A DNA stretch of 64,000 nucleotides, taken from contig SVKO01000002.1 of assembly GCA_015068455.1 (NCBI GenBank), positions 351,685 through 415,684 of the forward strand, written 5' to 3'. A program made the position numbers and the translations under genes. The stretch is from Oscillospiraceae bacterium (GTDB taxonomy: Bacteria > Bacillota > Clostridia > Oscillospirales > Oscillospiraceae). Positions 62,292 to 64,000 of the stretch are shown in pieces. The notes under the pieces were generated by a model, which saw nothing but the letters and a program-made list of their open reading frames with translations, made no database searches and had not been told where the DNA came from. Within the stretch, counting starts at the first letter, position 1. Every line of letters begins with the position of its first letter.

Positions 62292-62843
62292 ATGGAACAG
62301 CAGCACGGTTTTATTCATGATATGCTTGACGTCAAGGTACTGATCCTGTTTGTAATGAGCCGGGTACAGTATCCGATCAATGTGGACAAGCTGTTCGAGC
62401 TCGCCTATCAGGACGACTGTCTCAATTATTTCGACGTCGCCCAGGCGCTGCCGCAGATGGTGGATTCCGGCCATCTGTCCCGCAGCGAAGAAGGGGAGTA
62501 CACCATCACGCCGAAGGGGATCGAAACCGGCAAGGTTACGGACGATTCCCTGGCATTTCCCGTCATGCAGCGGGTCCTTGCCGCCGTGGAGCGGTTCAAC
62601 CGTGAACGCCGCCGCGAGGATTTTGTCCATGTGCAGATGACGGAGCGGGGAGAAGGGGAGTATTCCGTGATGATGGGGCTGGACGATGAGCTCGGCAACC
62701 TCATGACCCTGGAGCTTTCCGCGCCGAACCGCAAGCAGGCTGTCGTATTGTCCAGGGCCTTCCGTGACAGAGCGGAACTGATTTACCAGATGATCATGAC
62801 GGAGCTGATCGACCAGCCGGAGCACGACGATGGGCAGGAGTGA
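62292..62843 (+). CDS. DUF4364 family winged-helix-like protein
   Basis: A 183-residue protein starting MEQQHGFIHDMLDVKVLILF. Its first ~80 residues (VLILFVMSRVQYPINVDKLFELAYQDDCLNYFDVAQALPQMVDSGHL) have the helix pattern of DUF4364, found almost only in Clostridia and predicted to be a DNA-binding regulator. GGAGGTGA precedes the ATG. It overlaps the HTH gene downstream by 14 bases. Confidence 0.85.
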   Translation: MEQQHGFIHDMLDVKVLILFVMSRVQYPINVDKLFELAYQDDCLNYFDVAQALPQMVDSGHLSRSEEGEYTITPKGIETGKVTDDSLAFPVMQRVLAAVERFNRERRREDFVHVQMTERGEGEYSVMMGLDDELGNLMTLELSAPNRKQAVVLSRAFRDRAELIYQMIMTELIDQPEHDDGQE

Positions 62844-63105
62844 ATGCGTGCCTGCCCGCCTGGCGGCGCTGCTGCGCGAAACCGGCAGGACGGCAGCCGA
62901 GCTGTCGAGCGCAACGGAGATTCCCGCTGCGACGATCCGCGGATATCTCGGCGGAGGACGCGATACCATCAGCACAAGGAATCTCCTGCTGATCGCGCAA
63001 TTCTTTCAGATGCCCATGTCAGAGCTGATGGACCGGCTTGCTGCGCCGTCGTTGCCGTCAATTGATAACGCCGACAAAGTTTCAGGGCAGAATTCGTCAT
63101 TTTAG
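62830..63105 (+). CDS. XRE-family HTH protein
   Basis: A 91-residue protein: RLAALLRETGRTAAELSSAT and EIPAATIRGYLGG form a Cro/CI-type HTH, followed by TISTRNLLLIAQFFQMPMSEL. It overlaps the DUF4364 gene and is likely co-translated. Target unknown. Confidence 0.75.
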   Translation: MGRSECVPARLAALLRETGRTAAELSSATEIPAATIRGYLGGGRDTISTRNLLLIAQFFQMPMSELMDRLAAPSLPSIDNADKVSGQNSSF

Positions 63106-63119
63106 ATAAACGGATTTAC

Positions 63120-63147
63120 TTGAAAACTGTTTTTATTGTGCTATAAT
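63120..63147 (+). promoter_or_regulatory. Promoter for hpf
   Basis: TTGAAA (63,120-63,125), 16-base spacer, TATAAT (63,142-63,147). Confidence 0.65.
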
Positions 63148-63197
63148 ATAGATGTCCCAAGTAGTATCAACCATTTGGACGAAAGGAGCGACATTCT

Positions 63198-63737
63198 ATG
63201 AAAATCCAGGTTACAGAAAAGAAGGTTCACATCCCCGAAAACGTGAGAGCATATGCCGAGAAAAAAGTCGGCAAGCTCGCGCGGTATTTCAGAGCCGATG
63301 CCGAAGCCTTTGTCGTCTTTTCTGTCGAAAAGAACCGCAACAAAGCAGAGATCACTGTTCATGCGGCCAACACCTACTTCCGCGCAAGCGAGTCCACTTC
63401 TGACATGTTCGCATCCGTCGATGCGGCCATCTCTTCTCTGGAGCGTCAGATCCGCAAGAACAAGACCCGCCTTGCCAAGCGCATCCGGCAGGATGCATTC
63501 GTCCGTTCTCCCGAGGAGATCTCCACCCTGGTTCCCGACGGCCCCGAGGAAACCTATGAGATCGTCCGTACCAAGCAGTTCCCGATGAAGCCCATGACCC
63601 GCGAGGAGGCCATTCTGCAGATGAATTTGCTGGAGCACAGCTTCTTCGCCTTCCGTGACGAGGATTACGACGGCGCTTTCGCTGTTGTGTATAAACGCAA
63701 CGACGGCGGCTACGGCATCATCGAGGACAGCCAATAA
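63198..63737 (+). CDS. hpf: Ribosome hibernation promoting factor, long form
   Basis: A 179-residue long-form HPF. The N-terminal ~100-residue HPF/RaiA domain (MKIQVTEKKVHIPENVRAYAEKK...) is followed by a linker and a C-terminal dimerisation domain (TKQFPMKPMTREEAILQMN, LEHSFFAFRDE). It forms 100S ribosome dimers in stationary phase. GAAAGGAG precedes the ATG. It has its own promoter and terminator. Confidence 0.95.
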   Translation: MKIQVTEKKVHIPENVRAYAEKKVGKLARYFRADAEAFVVFSVEKNRNKAEITVHAANTYFRASESTSDMFASVDAAISSLERQIRKNKTRLAKRIRQDAFVRSPEEISTLVPDGPEETYEIVRTKQFPMKPMTREEAILQMNLLEHSFFAFRDEDYDGAFAVVYKRNDGGYGIIEDSQ

Positions 63738-63748
63738 ACCTGAGTTCA

Positions 63749-63777
63749 ACGGGGCGCTTCGGCGCCCCGTTTTTTTC
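63749..63777 (+). terminator. Intrinsic terminator of hpf
   Basis: ACGGGGCGC / GCGCCCCGT around TTCG, followed by T8. Confidence 0.9.
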
Positions 63778-63933
63778 TTCTGCGTCAAATCCTACGAATC
63801 AATCACGCAAAATTTGGATGATTTTCCAACTTGTTTTTTTATCGTTTTCTGATAGACTATAGAAGCCACTCTTTGTGCGCAAAAAGTGGCCGATATTGCC
63901 CGCATGTTTTTTCTGAAAAATGAAAAAAACTTC

Positions 63934-63962
63934 TTGACAAAGAGGGCGTGCGGTGGTAATAT
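63934..63962 (+). promoter_or_regulatory. Strong promoter reading out of the window
   Basis: TTGACA (63,934-63,939), 17-base spacer, TAATAT (63,957-63,962). The ~150 bases before it hold a CCACT/AGTGG hairpin (63,868-63,892) but no gene. The transcribed feature lies beyond the edge. Confidence 0.65.
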
Positions 63963-64000
63963 TAGAAAGCTGTCCGCGAGGACGGGATGTACCTTGTAAA

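Overview
The window looks like chromosomal DNA from a GC-rich, anaerobic, spore-forming member of the Clostridia, most like the Oscillospirales/Ruminococcaceae group. The evidence is dipicolinate synthase (dpaA/dpaB), a complete V-type ATPase operon with sodium-type rotor residues, indolepyruvate:ferredoxin oxidoreductase, a two-cluster ferredoxin, a DUF4364 regulator, long-form HPF and a SAM-I riboswitch on metK. Family calls come from reading motifs by eye; no database search was run.

Layout. Positions 1-10.8 kb hold housekeeping and envelope genes: a PLP decarboxylase end, DegV, PlsY, two DnaQ-like exonucleases, an amidase, lipoproteins, a clostripain-type protease and a serine hydrolase. 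Positions 11,111-25,524 are a 14.4-kb mobile element with every gene on the minus strand: XRE regulator, type I restriction-modification (hsdR, hsdM, hsdS), a small helical protein, an Abi-like protein, a DUF3800 protein, a GIY-YIG protein, an HTH protein, a P4-type primase-helicase, a lone HK97-type capsid protein, a TnpW-like protein and a large serine integrase. Its ends can be read to the base: it sits in the centre of a palindromic hairpin that recurs intact in the adjacent array of ~165-bp repeats beside two tRNA-Ser genes.

Positions 26-35 kb hold yifB/comM, thiI, cinA, an S-layer-anchored M14 peptidase, rsmI, a tRNA methyltransferase, a ferredoxin and a Clp ATPase. Positions 36-45 kb are the V-ATPase operon (H/G-I-K-E-C-F-A-B-D). 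Then come glycogen phosphorylase and an MBOAT/SGNH acylation pair. Positions 51.7-57.8 kb are an aryl-acid operon: acyl-CoA ligase, iorA, iorB, paaK and an ACT protein. It is preceded by an apparent transcription attenuator with a leader peptide in which 7 of 21 residues are Tyr or Phe. Positions 58-64 kb hold a rhomboid-like protein, riboswitch-metK, a small zincin, dpaA/dpaB, DUF4364, an HTH protein and hpf.

The two observations I rate highest are the mobile element, with its reconstructable attB/attP and its mix of satellite and defence genes, and the aromatic leader-peptide attenuator, which suggests that the IOR operon scavenges aryl acids for Phe/Tyr synthesis rather than only degrading amino acids.
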